64,000 nucleotides of DNA from Blautia hydrogenotrophica DSM 10507. GTDB taxonomy: Bacteria > Bacillota > Clostridia > Lachnospirales > Lachnospiraceae. A model generated the notes under the pieces. That model was not told the DNA's origin. It saw nothing but the letters and a program-made list of their open reading frames with translations, and did not search any database. The stretch spans positions 1,922,001-1,986,000 of the forward strand of contig NZ_CP136423.1 in the NCBI RefSeq assembly GCF_034356035.1, written 5' to 3'. Made by a program: the position numbers and the translations under genes. Positions 31,867 through 41,394 of this stretch are shown here, one piece after another (within the stretch, counting starts at the first letter, position 1; each line of letters begins with the position of its first letter).

Positions 31867-32757
31867 CTAATTCCCCCCAGTCAAATGCAACACAAGTTTA
31901 GAATTACTCTTTATCAAAATAGTCTCTTGATTTGTCGCCCCCTCTTTACGCACTTCAGAAAATGTCACGTCTTCCATAAACCCTATTCTCAGAAAATAGT
32001 TAATCGCCCTTCCAAAATCACTGGTTTGTATCGTCAACCTCCTGAGAGTCTCTGTATCCGAAAGTGTCTTATGAATGTATTCAAGAATACTGAACTGGCT
32101 CAAATTCCATCGTAAATCCAGCATACTGGTTATTGCTTGATTGATTTCCTTTTTTAAATTCTCTATGTTTGACGTTTTTAGATTTTCCTTCTTTATCAAC
32201 CAACTTCCGCCACACGCAAGCATCCGGGGAAATTCCAAATACTCTTTGACATTACTATTGTTTATTCCTCCAGTTGCCAAATACCTCATCTCTGGAAAAG
32301 GAGCAGATATGGCTTTTAGCATAGCTAAACCTCCCATTGGAACAGCTGGAAATATTTTTACGCACTTTAACCCCAACCTTTGTGCCAGCTCTAAATCTGT
32401 TGGCGTCATGCACCCAGGAAAAGGCAAAACATTTCGATCCTGGCAATATTGAATCACCTCTGGATAGATACCGGGAGACAGAATAAACTCTGCTCCCGCC
32501 TGAATCGCTATTTTCGCTGTCGCTTTTGTCAAAACGGTCCCTGCTCCCACCAATATCTCGGGATACTCCTTTTTTAGTATCTTAATTGCCTCTTCTGCAG
32601 CTTTTGTGCGGAATGTAATTTCAACAATCGGTAGCCCACATTCCATCAATGCCTGACCTAAAAGCAACGCATCCCGTGCATTTTCCAGGGTCACCAATGG
32701 TATTATGCCATATTCTTGTATTCTCTGATATACAGAATCTGAATATAAATTTTGCAA
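31867..32757 (-). CDS. KDPG/KHG-type aldolase with C-terminal extension
   Basis: A 296-residue protein. Residues 1-205 are a KDPG/4-hydroxy-2-oxoglutarate aldolase: E46 in IVEITFRT, GAGTVLT, and the Schiff-base lysine K134 in VKIFPAVP. It cleaves 2-keto-3-deoxy- or 4-hydroxy-2-keto acids to pyruvate and an aldehyde. The last 80 residues resemble a glyoxalase/VOC-like tail (SDFGRAINYFLRIGF) seen in some Firmicute aldolases. It starts 3 bp after the hydantoinase stop codon, so it is coupled to that gene. The link to a hydantoin route is inference. Confidence 0.86.
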   Translation of the reverse strand: MQNLYSDSVYQRIQEYGIIPLVTLENARDALLLGQALMECGLPIVEITFRTKAAEEAIKILKKEYPEILVGAGTVLTKATAKIAIQAGAEFILSPGIYPEVIQYCQDRNVLPFPGCMTPTDLELAQRLGLKCVKIFPAVPMGGLAMLKAISAPFPEMRYLATGGINNSNVKEYLEFPRMLACGGSWLIKKENLKTSNIENLKKEINQAITSMLDLRWNLSQFSILEYIHKTLSDTETLRRLTIQTSDFGRAINYFLRIGFMEDVTFSEVRKEGATNQETILIKSNSKLVLHLTGGN

Positions 32758-32760
32758 AAC

Positions 32761-34167
32761 TTACTTTCTCCCCTCATAGCAATAAGCATATGCCTCGCTG
32801 GCAATAAACTCACCTTGACCTAACTTCCCTACAAAAGTCGCATGATCTACCACAACCTTTCCTCTCAAAAGCACTGTTTCCGGACGCCCTATCTGTTCTC
32901 GTCCTTCGTAAATATTGTAATCTACGCCATTGGGATTGTCTTCCAAGCGGATTGTCCCTCTGTACGTCGGATCAAAGATGACAATATCTGCATCAGAGCC
33001 AACTGCAATCGTCCCTTTTCTGGGATATATACCATTGATCTTAGCTGGAAGAGTCGCACATACCTCTACGAATTTCTGCTTTGAAATCTTATTCTGAGCA
33101 ACACCATTGGTCCAAATCATATTAATACGATCTGCTGCGCCAGGAGCTCCATTGGGAATATCCACAAAATTATTCCTGCCCTCCTGCTTCATTTCAGCTA
33201 AATCAATACCGCAATGATCCGATACAATCGCGCTTAAAATCCCGTCACGAACCCCCTGCCACATAGCCTTTAATTCCTGTTCATCTCTCAAAGCGGGAGA
33301 GCAAACATATTTTGCCGCTTCATTAAAATCAGGGTTATCCAATTTTTCCTTTGTCGTGGTCAGATATTGTGTACAAGTTTCTCCATAAACTCTTTGTCTC
33401 TTTGCCTTGGCCTCTGCCACCGCATCCGCTGCTCCTTTACAAGAAATATGTACAATAAATACCGGCGTATCTATCTGCTCTGCGAGATAAATTGCCCTTT
33501 TTGTAGCCTCAGTCTCTACCATTGGTGGTCTGGATACTGCATGATATTTGGGTTCTGTTTTTCCTGCCTTCACACATTCTGTCTGAAGCATTTTTATAAT
33601 TTCTCCATTCTCTGCATGTACAAAAACAGTTACTCCTACCTTTTTGCTCTCTTCCATAACTCTTACTAAAGTGCCGTCATCCACATGCAGAGGGGAACCA
33701 ATATAAGCCATAAAAGCCTTAATACTGGCAATTCCATATTTGGGAAGCTCTTTGATCTCCTCAAACATAGAATCTGTCACTTCTGTGATCAGAGAATGTA
33801 ATGCAAAATCCACACACGTTTTCCCTTTTGCACGTACATGAATTCGATGCAAGGCAGATTCAATCAATCCACACCCTGGGTCTTGAGGCGCATAATCAAT
33901 AATCGTCGTCGTCCCTCCAACAATCACCGCCTTCGTCGTCTCATAGCCCGCAGTATCTCTGTCACCAGAATTACACAAAGCTTCAAAATGTGTATGTTGA
34001 TCGATTCCCCCAGGAAATACATATTTCCCCTCAGCCTGTATCACTCGTTCTGCATCTGCATGAAGATGTTCCCCGATTGCGACAATCTTTTCTCCTTCCA
34101 CCAAGATATCCGCTTTAAATTCGTTCTCTGCTGTCAAAATAGTCCCATTTTTTATTAAAATTCCCAT
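32761..34167 (-). CDS. Dihydropyrimidinase / D-hydantoinase
   Basis: A 468-residue cyclic amidohydrolase that opens hydantoin or dihydropyrimidine rings. The start at 34167 follows GGAGG; the longer frame is not family-like. The metal site is visible: His58/His60 in GIDQHTH, the carboxylated Lys150 in SIKAFMAYIGSP, VHAENGE, and SDHCG. Opening a 5-substituted hydantoin gives an N-carbamoyl amino acid, the substrate of the amidohydrolase encoded at the other end of the operon. It begins 25 bp after the permease gene. Confidence 0.9.
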   Translation of the reverse strand: MGILIKNGTILTAENEFKADILVEGEKIVAIGEHLHADAERVIQAEGKYVFPGGIDQHTHFEALCNSGDRDTAGYETTKAVIVGGTTTIIDYAPQDPGCGLIESALHRIHVRAKGKTCVDFALHSLITEVTDSMFEEIKELPKYGIASIKAFMAYIGSPLHVDDGTLVRVMEESKKVGVTVFVHAENGEIIKMLQTECVKAGKTEPKYHAVSRPPMVETEATKRAIYLAEQIDTPVFIVHISCKGAADAVAEAKAKRQRVYGETCTQYLTTTKEKLDNPDFNEAAKYVCSPALRDEQELKAMWQGVRDGILSAIVSDHCGIDLAEMKQEGRNNFVDIPNGAPGAADRINMIWTNGVAQNKISKQKFVEVCATLPAKINGIYPRKGTIAVGSDADIVIFDPTYRGTIRLEDNPNGVDYNIYEGREQIGRPETVLLRGKVVVDHATFVGKLGQGEFIASEAYAYCYEGRK

Positions 34168-34192
34168 TTGCTTCCTCCTTTTTCTTCTATTT

Positions 34193-35164
34193 CTATTTTT
34201 TCCGTGTTTTCTGAATCGACGTGATTGTAACTGCCAAGAATATGACGAGTCCCTTTGCAATATCCTGATTATAGTACTGTACATTACACAATGTCAGTCC
34301 ATTCGTGAGGACACCTATAATCATAGCTCCCACAAAAGTTCCTGCAATATTAAACTCTCCATTTTTAAAAGCCGTACCGCCTACATATACCGTTGCTAAA
34401 GCCTCCATCAGATAGTCATCACCCGCCGTTGGATGTGCAGTTCCCAAACGAGAAGACAAAATCAACGCTGCTAAGCCTGCTCCGATTCCGCTGACAACAT
34501 AAGACCAGATCAGATTTTTCTTAACATTGACACCAGACATCATTGTAGACTCTTCATTTCCTCCAATTGCATATACATGCCTGCCAAATCTCGTATAATT
34601 AAGAAGAACAAAAACGATAATTAGAAAAATAATCATGAAGAAGATGGACGTTGGAATTCCCATAAAAAACTGTGCTCCAAAAACTCCAAATTCTTCCGGC
34701 ATACCGGAAATGGGATGCCCTTTTGTATATGCTTGATTCACTCCAGAAATCAAAAATCCAATGGACAACGTCGCAATGAAATCAGGAATTCCTATAAACG
34801 CAACAGCCACACCACTCAAGCTGCCAAGAATGGCTCCTACAATCAGAGTAATGATAGCAGTAAGCCATACGGGAACGCCAAAATCAACCATCAAAGCCCC
34901 AGCTACAATTCCCAGAAAGCTAGCCGCATAACCAATGGTCAAATCAATTCTTCCAGTAATCATTACTACTGTTAGCCCCGTCCCTAAGATACTCAGAATT
35001 ACGATCTGGCGCAGAATTGTCAATAGATTACCAAGGCTTAGAAAAGTAGATGGCTGTAATGCAGAAAACACAATAAACATGAATATCAAAAATAAAATCG
35101 TGCCATACTTCGTAGCATACTCTGAAATTCTTATTTTCTTATCCTTTACCGCTGTCTTTAACAT
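34193..35164 (-). CDS. Ribose-type ABC transporter permease
   Basis: A 323-residue RbsC-like permease with about ten helices. VMITGRIDLTIGYAASFLG is the typical ITGGIDLSVG-like motif, and FGRHVYAIGGNEESTMMSGVNVKKNLIWSYVVSG is the coupling loop. It lies 2 bp after the ATPase stop and would form a homodimeric channel with the duplicated ATPase. Transporters of this family import sugars, nucleosides or autoinducers, so the ligand could be a sugar- or nucleoside-like hydantoin. Confidence 0.88.
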   Translation of the reverse strand: MLKTAVKDKKIRISEYATKYGTILFLIFMFIVFSALQPSTFLSLGNLLTILRQIVILSILGTGLTVVMITGRIDLTIGYAASFLGIVAGALMVDFGVPVWLTAIITLIVGAILGSLSGVAVAFIGIPDFIATLSIGFLISGVNQAYTKGHPISGMPEEFGVFGAQFFMGIPTSIFFMIIFLIIVFVLLNYTRFGRHVYAIGGNEESTMMSGVNVKKNLIWSYVVSGIGAGLAALILSSRLGTAHPTAGDDYLMEALATVYVGGTAFKNGEFNIAGTFVGAMIIGVLTNGLTLCNVQYYNQDIAKGLVIFLAVTITSIQKTRKK

Positions 35165-35166
35165 AA

Positions 35167-36666
35167 TTATCCTCCTATTGAATATTTCAGAATGGTTTCG
35201 GCATTCCGGAATTCATCTGGCTGCAAGATTTTGACAACCTCGCCCTCTTTCATAATCGCAATCCTGTCGCAAATAGACTGAACCTCCGGAATCTCTGAAG
35301 AAATAATAATAACTGAAGCTCCTTCTCCCGAAATCCGTTCGATCAGAGAATAAATTTCACTTTTTGCACCGACATCAATTCCTCTCGTAGGTTCATCAAA
35401 AATGTAAATGTCCACAGGCATGTCTATAAATTTTGCCAGTACCACTTTTTGCTGATTTCCTCCACTTAGACTTCCGGCTGAATTTTCTATGCTCGCACAA
35501 GCTAACTGAAGATTATCTTTTGATTTTAAAATGCTCTCTTTTTCTTTTTTCTGATCGATAAATCCTAATCGACTGAAATTTTTCAGTTTCGTCAGCGAAG
35601 CATTTTTTCGAATGGACATATTCATAACTAAACCCTGTTTTCTTCTTTCCTCGGGAATTAGTACCAAGCCTGCTTTCATAGATTCTCTGATATTCTTAAA
35701 ACGCACTTGTTTTCCTTTATAGGTGACAACTCCGCTCTTTAGAGGATCAATTCCCAATAGAGCGCGTATCATCTCCGTGCGCCCCGAACCTACCAGACCG
35801 TAAAACCCTAATATTTCTCCTTTGTGCAGAGCAAAACTTACATCCTTCACCATTTTGTCGCAACTTACATGTTCTGCCTGCAAAATTACTTCATCTAATA
35901 TTTTTGTTTCTTTTCGGATGTCCAAGCTTTCTGAGTTACGATTCACCATGTCTTTAATCAACTGTTCCTGAGTAATTTCAGCAACTGGATAAGTAGCGAT
36001 AACTTCCCCATCTCTCAAAACCGTAATTTCATCACATATCTCAAAAATTTCCTCTAATTTATGAGATATGTATATAATTGTTTTTCCCTGGCTCCTCAGA
36101 TACTTCATATATTTCAAGAAATCGTCAATCTCCTGTTTCCCTAGCCTCGCAGTAGGCTCATCCATGATGATAATTTCTGCATTTAAAGACAAGACTTTTG
36201 CAATCACTAACATTTGTTTTTGGGAAACACTTAGGCTGCTTACTTTTGCTCTGACATCCAAATCAATTTTTAGATCCCTTAAAACCTTCTCTGTTTCCTC
36301 GAACATAAGCTGTCGATCTATCATTTTTAACTTATTACATTGTTCTCTTCCCAGATAAATATTCTCTGCAACCGTAAAATACTCAACCAATGCCAATTCC
36401 TGAGGAACAATCGCCAATTTCTGCACCTGTGCTTCCATCACCGATTTAATTTTTGATTCTCTGCCAAAGAGATACACTTTTCCCTCATCGCATTTTAACA
36501 GGCCGCAAAGCATTTTCATTAAAGTCGATTTTCCAGCGCCGTTTTCTCCCAAAAGTGCGTGGATTGTTCCTTTTTTTACTGTCAAATTAGCATTATGGAC
36601 CGCACAGATTCCACCAAAATATTTACTAATATTAACCATTTGAACTGCCAATTCCTGTTCAGCCAT
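35167..36666 (-). CDS. Ribose-type ABC transporter ATPase (two domains)
   Basis: A 499-residue RbsA-like ATPase. Domain 1 has Walker A LLGENGAGKSTLMKMLCG and Walker B IIIMDEPTARLG. Domain 2 lacks a full Walker A (GFYGLVGSGRTEMIRALLG has Arg in place of Lys) but keeps LSGGNQQKVVLAKF and YIFDEPTRGIDVG, as is normal for RbsA. It belongs with the binding protein and the permease in one importer. The gap of 73 bp to the binding protein gene suggests no separate promoter. Confidence 0.9.
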   Translation of the reverse strand: MAEQELAVQMVNISKYFGGICAVHNANLTVKKGTIHALLGENGAGKSTLMKMLCGLLKCDEGKVYLFGRESKIKSVMEAQVQKLAIVPQELALVEYFTVAENIYLGREQCNKLKMIDRQLMFEETEKVLRDLKIDLDVRAKVSSLSVSQKQMLVIAKVLSLNAEIIIMDEPTARLGKQEIDDFLKYMKYLRSQGKTIIYISHKLEEIFEICDEITVLRDGEVIATYPVAEITQEQLIKDMVNRNSESLDIRKETKILDEVILQAEHVSCDKMVKDVSFALHKGEILGFYGLVGSGRTEMIRALLGIDPLKSGVVTYKGKQVRFKNIRESMKAGLVLIPEERRKQGLVMNMSIRKNASLTKLKNFSRLGFIDQKKEKESILKSKDNLQLACASIENSAGSLSGGNQQKVVLAKFIDMPVDIYIFDEPTRGIDVGAKSEIYSLIERISGEGASVIIISSEIPEVQSICDRIAIMKEGEVVKILQPDEFRNAETILKYSIGG

Positions 36667-36739
36667 AAATTGCTCCTTTCCCTTTTTTCATTTCTGGCTG
36701 CTTTGCGCTATACAAAGCAGCCAGATACAGCGTCAAATA

Positions 36740-37792
36740 TCACTCACCATTTTCTTTCAGGTAAGACTCTGTTTTCTCAATCCATTCATCCACATTTTCT
36801 TTTGTAATCATAATATACGGCATCTCATGGAACATGGACACATTTTCTCCTGCTTCCAAGTCCGCTATCGTCTCAATTACATTATTTGTAGTCGCTTCCA
36901 AATCTGCCACCGATGTAGCGATAATCTGTTCTCCATCTCTGATCTCATATAAAACATCAATCTCTCCATCCGCACCTACAATCTTAATATCTGTTTTTCC
37001 CAAGGCTTCACATGCCTGAGCAGCTCCCAATGCCTCCAAATCAAAGGTACACCAGATTGTCTCTACATCTGGATTCTGCTGAAGAGCGCTCTCTACGCCA
37101 TTATAAGCTAGTTCTGTAGTTCCCGGATAACCGGTTGTAATCCGATTTACCAGTTTTATATTCGAATATTCCTTCAGCATTGCTTCTTGCACATTTACTC
37201 TTGCACGAATTGCAGGATGCTCGTTGTGACCTGTTGCAATGATTTCTCCATCATATCCCATCTCGCTGGCCAGCATCATATACATCGTTGCACCCAACGC
37301 AAAATCATTCTTGGTAAAATACGCCGATATTCCCGGTATATAGCCGGATTCCACACTGATAACATGCACACCTTTAGAAGCAGCCTCTTTTACCGCATTC
37401 GTTAAACCATCTGTATCCCCATTCAATACAACGATTACATTGCAGCCTTGCTGAACTAAATTTTCAATATCCGTGGACTGCTGAACCGCCGTACCGTTAG
37501 CATTCGTGGCCATACATTCATATCCTGCAGCTTTTACCTTTTCCTGCATCAACTCAAACACTTGGCGATTATTGATCGCATCCAACGCATTGATGCTTAC
37601 GCCTACTACCACATCTCCATCCATTGGAGCCGTTTCTTTTGAATCACTAGATTCTTCGGTAGCCGCTGCTTTCTCCTCTTTCGACGTTTCTTCCACAGGA
37701 GCGTCTGCCGGACTCTCTGTCGTACATCCTGCCATCAACATAGACGTCGTCAATACACAACTCACCAACATTCCAATAAATTTTCTCTTCAT
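36740..37792 (-). CDS. Ribose-type substrate-binding lipoprotein
   Basis: A 350-residue lipoprotein with lipobox LMAGC (Cys23), a Ser/Glu-rich linker and a type I periplasmic-binding fold: VGVSINALDAINNRQVFELMQEKVKAAGYE, NLVQQGCNVIVVLNGDTDGL. RbsB-like proteins bind pentoses, nucleosides, AI-2 and similar polar ligands. It is 22 bp after the racemase gene in the operon and would give the importer its specificity. Sequence alone does not identify the ligand. Confidence 0.88.
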   Translation of the reverse strand: MKRKFIGMLVSCVLTTSMLMAGCTTESPADAPVEETSKEEKAAATEESSDSKETAPMDGDVVVGVSINALDAINNRQVFELMQEKVKAAGYECMATNANGTAVQQSTDIENLVQQGCNVIVVLNGDTDGLTNAVKEAASKGVHVISVESGYIPGISAYFTKNDFALGATMYMMLASEMGYDGEIIATGHNEHPAIRARVNVQEAMLKEYSNIKLVNRITTGYPGTTELAYNGVESALQQNPDVETIWCTFDLEALGAAQACEALGKTDIKIVGADGEIDVLYEIRDGEQIIATSVADLEATTNNVIETIADLEAGENVSMFHEMPYIMITKENVDEWIEKTESYLKENGE

Positions 37793-37813
37793 ATTTTCTT
37801 CTCCTTGTATAAA

Positions 37814-38539
37814 TTAAAGCCCTGTATAACCAACATATTCTTTTGCCTCTGGATATTTCCATGTATTCACTTTACTGGTTTTTAGTCCCATATCCACCAA
37901 TGCTTCCGCAAATTTCACTGCCGGCATAACACCATCTAATACTGGCACACCTAAACGACTTTTCAACCGTTCCACAAAGTCCACAAATCCCGCACATCCC
38001 AGTAGAATACATTCTGCTCCATCTTCACGGACAGCTTGAATACTCTCTCTTTCCAAAGCTTCCAGTCCTTTTTTGGGGTTTTCCCCAAATTCCAGCACAC
38101 TTAATCCAGTGGAACGAATAGAACGGCAAAATTGTGTCGCCCCATAATTGAAAACCACATCTTCTGTCACCTTCCTAGACCGATCTAAAACTGAGACAAT
38201 GGAAAAATAAGGCGCAATCATCTTAGCCGCTGCAATGGCTGACTCCGCAATTCCCAACACCGGTTTATCTGTAATTTCTCTCGCTGCCTGTAATCCCGGA
38301 TCTCCAAAACAAGAGATGATATATGCATCCGCATTTTCCTCTCGGTCCCCCTTTACAATTTCTTTCAGGACTCCTGGCACAGATAAATACTCATCGACAT
38401 AGCACTCAATACTGTCTACCCCCATGTCTGGACTTACCGCGTATACCTGTGTGTCCTTACGAGCATATTTTCTCGCGCACATTTCAATACTCTCTGTCAT
38501 GGATTGCGTTGTGTTGGGATTAATCAACTTAATCTTCAC
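37814..38539 (-). CDS. Asp/Glu/hydantoin racemase-family protein
   Basis: A 241-residue member of the Asp/Glu/hydantoin racemase family. The paired catalytic Cys residues are C77 (ISCFGDPG) and C182 (LLGCAGF). The N-terminus INPNTTQSMTESI is characteristic of hydantoin racemases, which interconvert D- and L-5-substituted hydantoins. It lies between the N-carbamoylase and the importer genes. With the hydantoinase and the carbamoylase it completes the three-enzyme hydantoin route. Maleate or other racemase activity is possible. Confidence 0.88.
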   Translation of the reverse strand: MKIKLINPNTTQSMTESIEMCARKYARKDTQVYAVSPDMGVDSIECYVDEYLSVPGVLKEIVKGDREENADAYIISCFGDPGLQAAREITDKPVLGIAESAIAAAKMIAPYFSIVSVLDRSRKVTEDVVFNYGATQFCRSIRSTGLSVLEFGENPKKGLEALERESIQAVREDGAECILLGCAGFVDFVERLKSRLGVPVLDGVMPAVKFAEALVDMGLKTSKVNTWKYPEAKEYVGYTGL

Positions 38540-38610
38540 ATTTTCACCTCCTTGTTCTCATTTTTTATCCTTATCATTCACCGTATTTTCTACGGTGATA
38601 AAAAGAATTT

Positions 38611-39786
38611 TCATAATTTTTCTAATTTTAAGATCATCTCTAACAGTAAATTTGTCCCTCTTTCCATATCTTCAGGCTCACTCTTCTCCAAAATACTATG
38701 GCTAATCCCATCCACACTTGGTATAAAGAGCATCGCAGTGGGGGTAAACAAGGCCATATTTATGGAATCGTGTCCCGCGCCACTTGGCATCTCTATGTAA
38801 GGGATCTTTTGCTCCTGGCAGCACAAACCTAACAAATTTTTCAACTGTGCGTCCATCTCAGTCTCTCTTTGCCAAAGAAATCGTTCTATAGACACCCGAT
38901 CAGAGCAAAATTCGTCCATAAATTTGTCCACTGCTTTCTGGATATCACCCATATCTAAACAACGCAGCTCAACACAAAATTCCACCATTCCAGGAATTAC
39001 ATTCACAACTCCTGGTTCTACCGACAACTTTCCTACTGTACATGTCATAGAGGAATTCACTTCTTTGCATATATCAATCATTCTCAGTATCATTTGACTC
39101 GCTTTTACAAGCGCATCTTCCCTTAAATTCATCGGAGTACTTCCCGCATGGTTTGATTTTCCACATACCGTAACCTTATATCTGGCAATCCCGAAAATTC
39201 CTTCCACCACTCCAATAGGTATCTGATTAGCTTCCAAGACTCCGCCCTGCTCAATGTGTAATTCTAAATAACATTTATAGTCCTCAGAGCTTCTTTTTGA
39301 ACTTTGAATGCTTCGTGAATCCATACCATAAAAAGAAATTTTACGCATTACATCCTCTTCCTGGTCAACACCCGCGAAAGCCTTACTGCCAAAAGTCCCT
39401 CCAATCACATTCCCCTCCTCTTCTGTGAATGCGATTACTTCCATACTGTAATGATTCTGATACCCATTTTCCCGCAGAGTCTGTATCGCTTCTATTCCTG
39501 CCAGAACACCCAGCGCTCCGTCAAACATGCCTCCATTTGGAACTGTATCAATGTGTGAACCTATTGAGATTATTTGTTTACTCTTTCCGCCTATCCGTCC
39601 TGTTAGATTTCCCACACCGTCTATCATCGTTTGCATCCCAGCTTGTTCCATTAAATGTTTTACGTAATCTCTCCCTTCATGGAATGTCTCTGAGTATGCC
39701 ATCCTTGTAGTCCCAAGTTCTGGCTCATAACCAATCCCCCCAAGCGTTTTTATATGATTGTAAAGACGTTTTCCATTAATCCTCAT
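38611..39786 (-). CDS. N-carbamoyl-L-amino acid hydrolase / allantoate amidohydrolase (M20)
   Basis: A 391-residue M20 metallo-amidohydrolase. The metal ligands are H78 and D80 in GSHIDTVPNGG, D89 in FDGALG, E123/E124 in AFTEEEGN, and a His in ELHIEQG. GAGHDSINMA near the end is typical of the carbamoylase/ureidohydrolase group. It releases CO2 and ammonia from N-carbamoyl amino acids. Its start codon overlaps the aminotransferase stop by 4 bp, linking the two steps. Confidence 0.9.
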   Translation of the reverse strand: MRINGKRLYNHIKTLGGIGYEPELGTTRMAYSETFHEGRDYVKHLMEQAGMQTMIDGVGNLTGRIGGKSKQIISIGSHIDTVPNGGMFDGALGVLAGIEAIQTLRENGYQNHYSMEVIAFTEEEGNVIGGTFGSKAFAGVDQEEDVMRKISFYGMDSRSIQSSKRSSEDYKCYLELHIEQGGVLEANQIPIGVVEGIFGIARYKVTVCGKSNHAGSTPMNLREDALVKASQMILRMIDICKEVNSSMTCTVGKLSVEPGVVNVIPGMVEFCVELRCLDMGDIQKAVDKFMDEFCSDRVSIERFLWQRETEMDAQLKNLLGLCCQEQKIPYIEMPSGAGHDSINMALFTPTAMLFIPSVDGISHSILEKSEPEDMERGTNLLLEMILKLEKL

Positions 39787-40958
39787 TTGTTCTCTCTTTC
39801 TATCATCTCTCTAACAAATTCCTCAATCAGTTCCAAGCCTCTTTCGATCATCTCCATGGAAGTTGCATAGGAAATCCTCACATATCCTTCTCCGCCATCC
39901 CCAAAAGCTGTTCCTGGAACCACTACCACCTGTTTACTTTCCAATAATTTATCCGCAAACTCATCGGATGTAATTCCAAGTTCCTTTATATTTACAAAAG
40001 CATAAAATGTCCCCTTCGGACTTTTACAACTTAATCTAGGAATCTCTCGAATTCTCTTTATGATTCTATCTCTTCTCTGTCTGTACTGATTCAACATAAA
40101 TTTCTTAAAATCCTGGGAACCTCTAAGGGCTTCCAAAGCTGCATATTGACAAGGCATAGCTGCACATGCAGAAACGTTTTCTTGAAGCTTAGTGATATTT
40201 GCAATAATCTCTTCTGGCCCCGCTGCATACCCAATTCTCCAGCCAGTCATTGCATATTCCTTCGAAAAGCTGTTAATCACAATTGTTCGTTCTTTCATTC
40301 CCTCTAAGGAAGCAATTGAAGAATAGTCTTTATCATCATATAAAATCCCTTTATAAACCTCATCCGATATAACAATGACTTTATTCTTCTGGGCAATCTG
40401 AGCAATTCCCTTTAAATTTTCCAAATTAAGTACGCTCCCCGTCGGATTGTTAGGAGAATTCAAAAGAATGGCCTTTGTTTTTTTTGTTATAGCGTTTTCC
40501 AAATCCTGCAAATTTAGCATAAAATCATTTTCTTCTTTGCAGGATATCAAAACCGGTACGCCTCCACACATCTTTACCTGTTGCAAATAATTAGTCCAAA
40601 ATGGTTCACAAATAATTACTTCATCCCCCGGATTTAAGATGGATTTTAAAGTCAGATAAAGTGCCCCCATAGCGCCTACAGTGACTGTAATCTCATTCTT
40701 TGGATTGTAATAGACCTCATACTCTTTCAATAAAATTTTGCTAATCTCTTGCCTAAGTGGCAAAATCCCTGCATTCTCAGAATATTTCGTATTTCCGTTC
40801 ATAATTGCTTGACAACCTGCTTCTACTACATTCTGAGAAGCTGTGAAATCAGGTTCTCCCAAAGTAAAATTAATTACTTTATCATACTTTAAAGATTTAT
40901 TAAACATCTTTCTTATTTTGGAAGCCTGAATTTCTTTTGAATTCTCCGATAGATACAT
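39783..40958 (-). CDS. PLP-dependent aminotransferase (class I)
   Basis: A 391-residue fold-type I aminotransferase. Asp199 in ISDEVY and Lys233 in NSFSKEYAMTGWRIGY are the PLP contacts, with NSPNNPTG and VRISYATSME further on. It would convert the amino acid released by the carbamoylase to a 2-oxo acid, which could feed the KDG-type kinase and aldolase of the same operon. It is the first gene of the operon; GGAGGGGC precedes the ATG. Substrate specificity cannot be read from sequence. Confidence 0.88.
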   Translation of the reverse strand: MYLSENSKEIQASKIRKMFNKSLKYDKVINFTLGEPDFTASQNVVEAGCQAIMNGNTKYSENAGILPLRQEISKILLKEYEVYYNPKNEITVTVGAMGALYLTLKSILNPGDEVIICEPFWTNYLQQVKMCGGVPVLISCKEENDFMLNLQDLENAITKKTKAILLNSPNNPTGSVLNLENLKGIAQIAQKNKVIVISDEVYKGILYDDKDYSSIASLEGMKERTIVINSFSKEYAMTGWRIGYAAGPEEIIANITKLQENVSACAAMPCQYAALEALRGSQDFKKFMLNQYRQRRDRIIKRIREIPRLSCKSPKGTFYAFVNIKELGITSDEFADKLLESKQVVVVPGTAFGDGGEGYVRISYATSMEMIERGLELIEEFVREMIERENK

Positions 40959-40971
40959 AAGCCCCTCCTTT

Positions 40972-41094
40972 GTTTCATATTATAAAACTTAGTTTTATTT
41001 TTAGTCTAGATCTTAAACTCGCCAAATGCGAGTTTCATATTATGAATCTATGTTTTATTAATTAAATAATATCATAAAATTTGATAGCAATCAA
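40972..41094 (-). promoter_or_regulatory. Hydantoin operon promoter with two IclR-type palindromes
   Basis: On the minus strand TTGATT (41094-41089) and TATTAT (41071-41066) are 17 bp apart. Downstream of the start are TTCATA-T-TATGAA (41034-41046) and a copy with one mismatch (40974-40986), set 60 bp apart within a 24-bp direct repeat. Between them is a perfect AAACTCGC/GCGAGTTT inverted repeat (41015-41035). The palindromes resemble KdgR-type sites, and their position fits repression by the IclR protein. The rest of the 436-bp gap to the divergent gene is AT-rich with no visible gene. Confidence 0.7.
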
Positions 41095-41301
41095 TATTTT
41101 ATCAAAAAATTCAGCATATACACATTTCACATATTTTTATTTTAAATATTGTGACTTTTTTTGCAACTATTTGATTAATAAAAAATCTCGTATTTTATAT
41201 CGGGAATATTTTTAAAAAATAAAGGTATATTTCTCCTTTAAAAAGCCTGTTTCTCTCAGGATATCAGGCGGAATCCCCTCTGTTGGTCTTATCATAAAGG
41301 A

Positions 41302-41330
41302 ATGATTTTTCTTTCAAGATGTGTTATAAT
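41302..41330 (+). promoter_or_regulatory. Possible promoter of the ASKHA gene
   Basis: A perfect TATAAT (41325-41330) lies 65 bp before the ATG, with a weak ATGATT 17 bp upstream. AAAGGAG is at the ribosome site. The -35 is poor, so an activator may be needed. Confidence 0.5.
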
Positions 41331-41394
41331 GTTCCAGAATTGTCAAATTTGCTGAATGATATCTCATTTTGTAATTTAGATAAAGGAGTTTACT

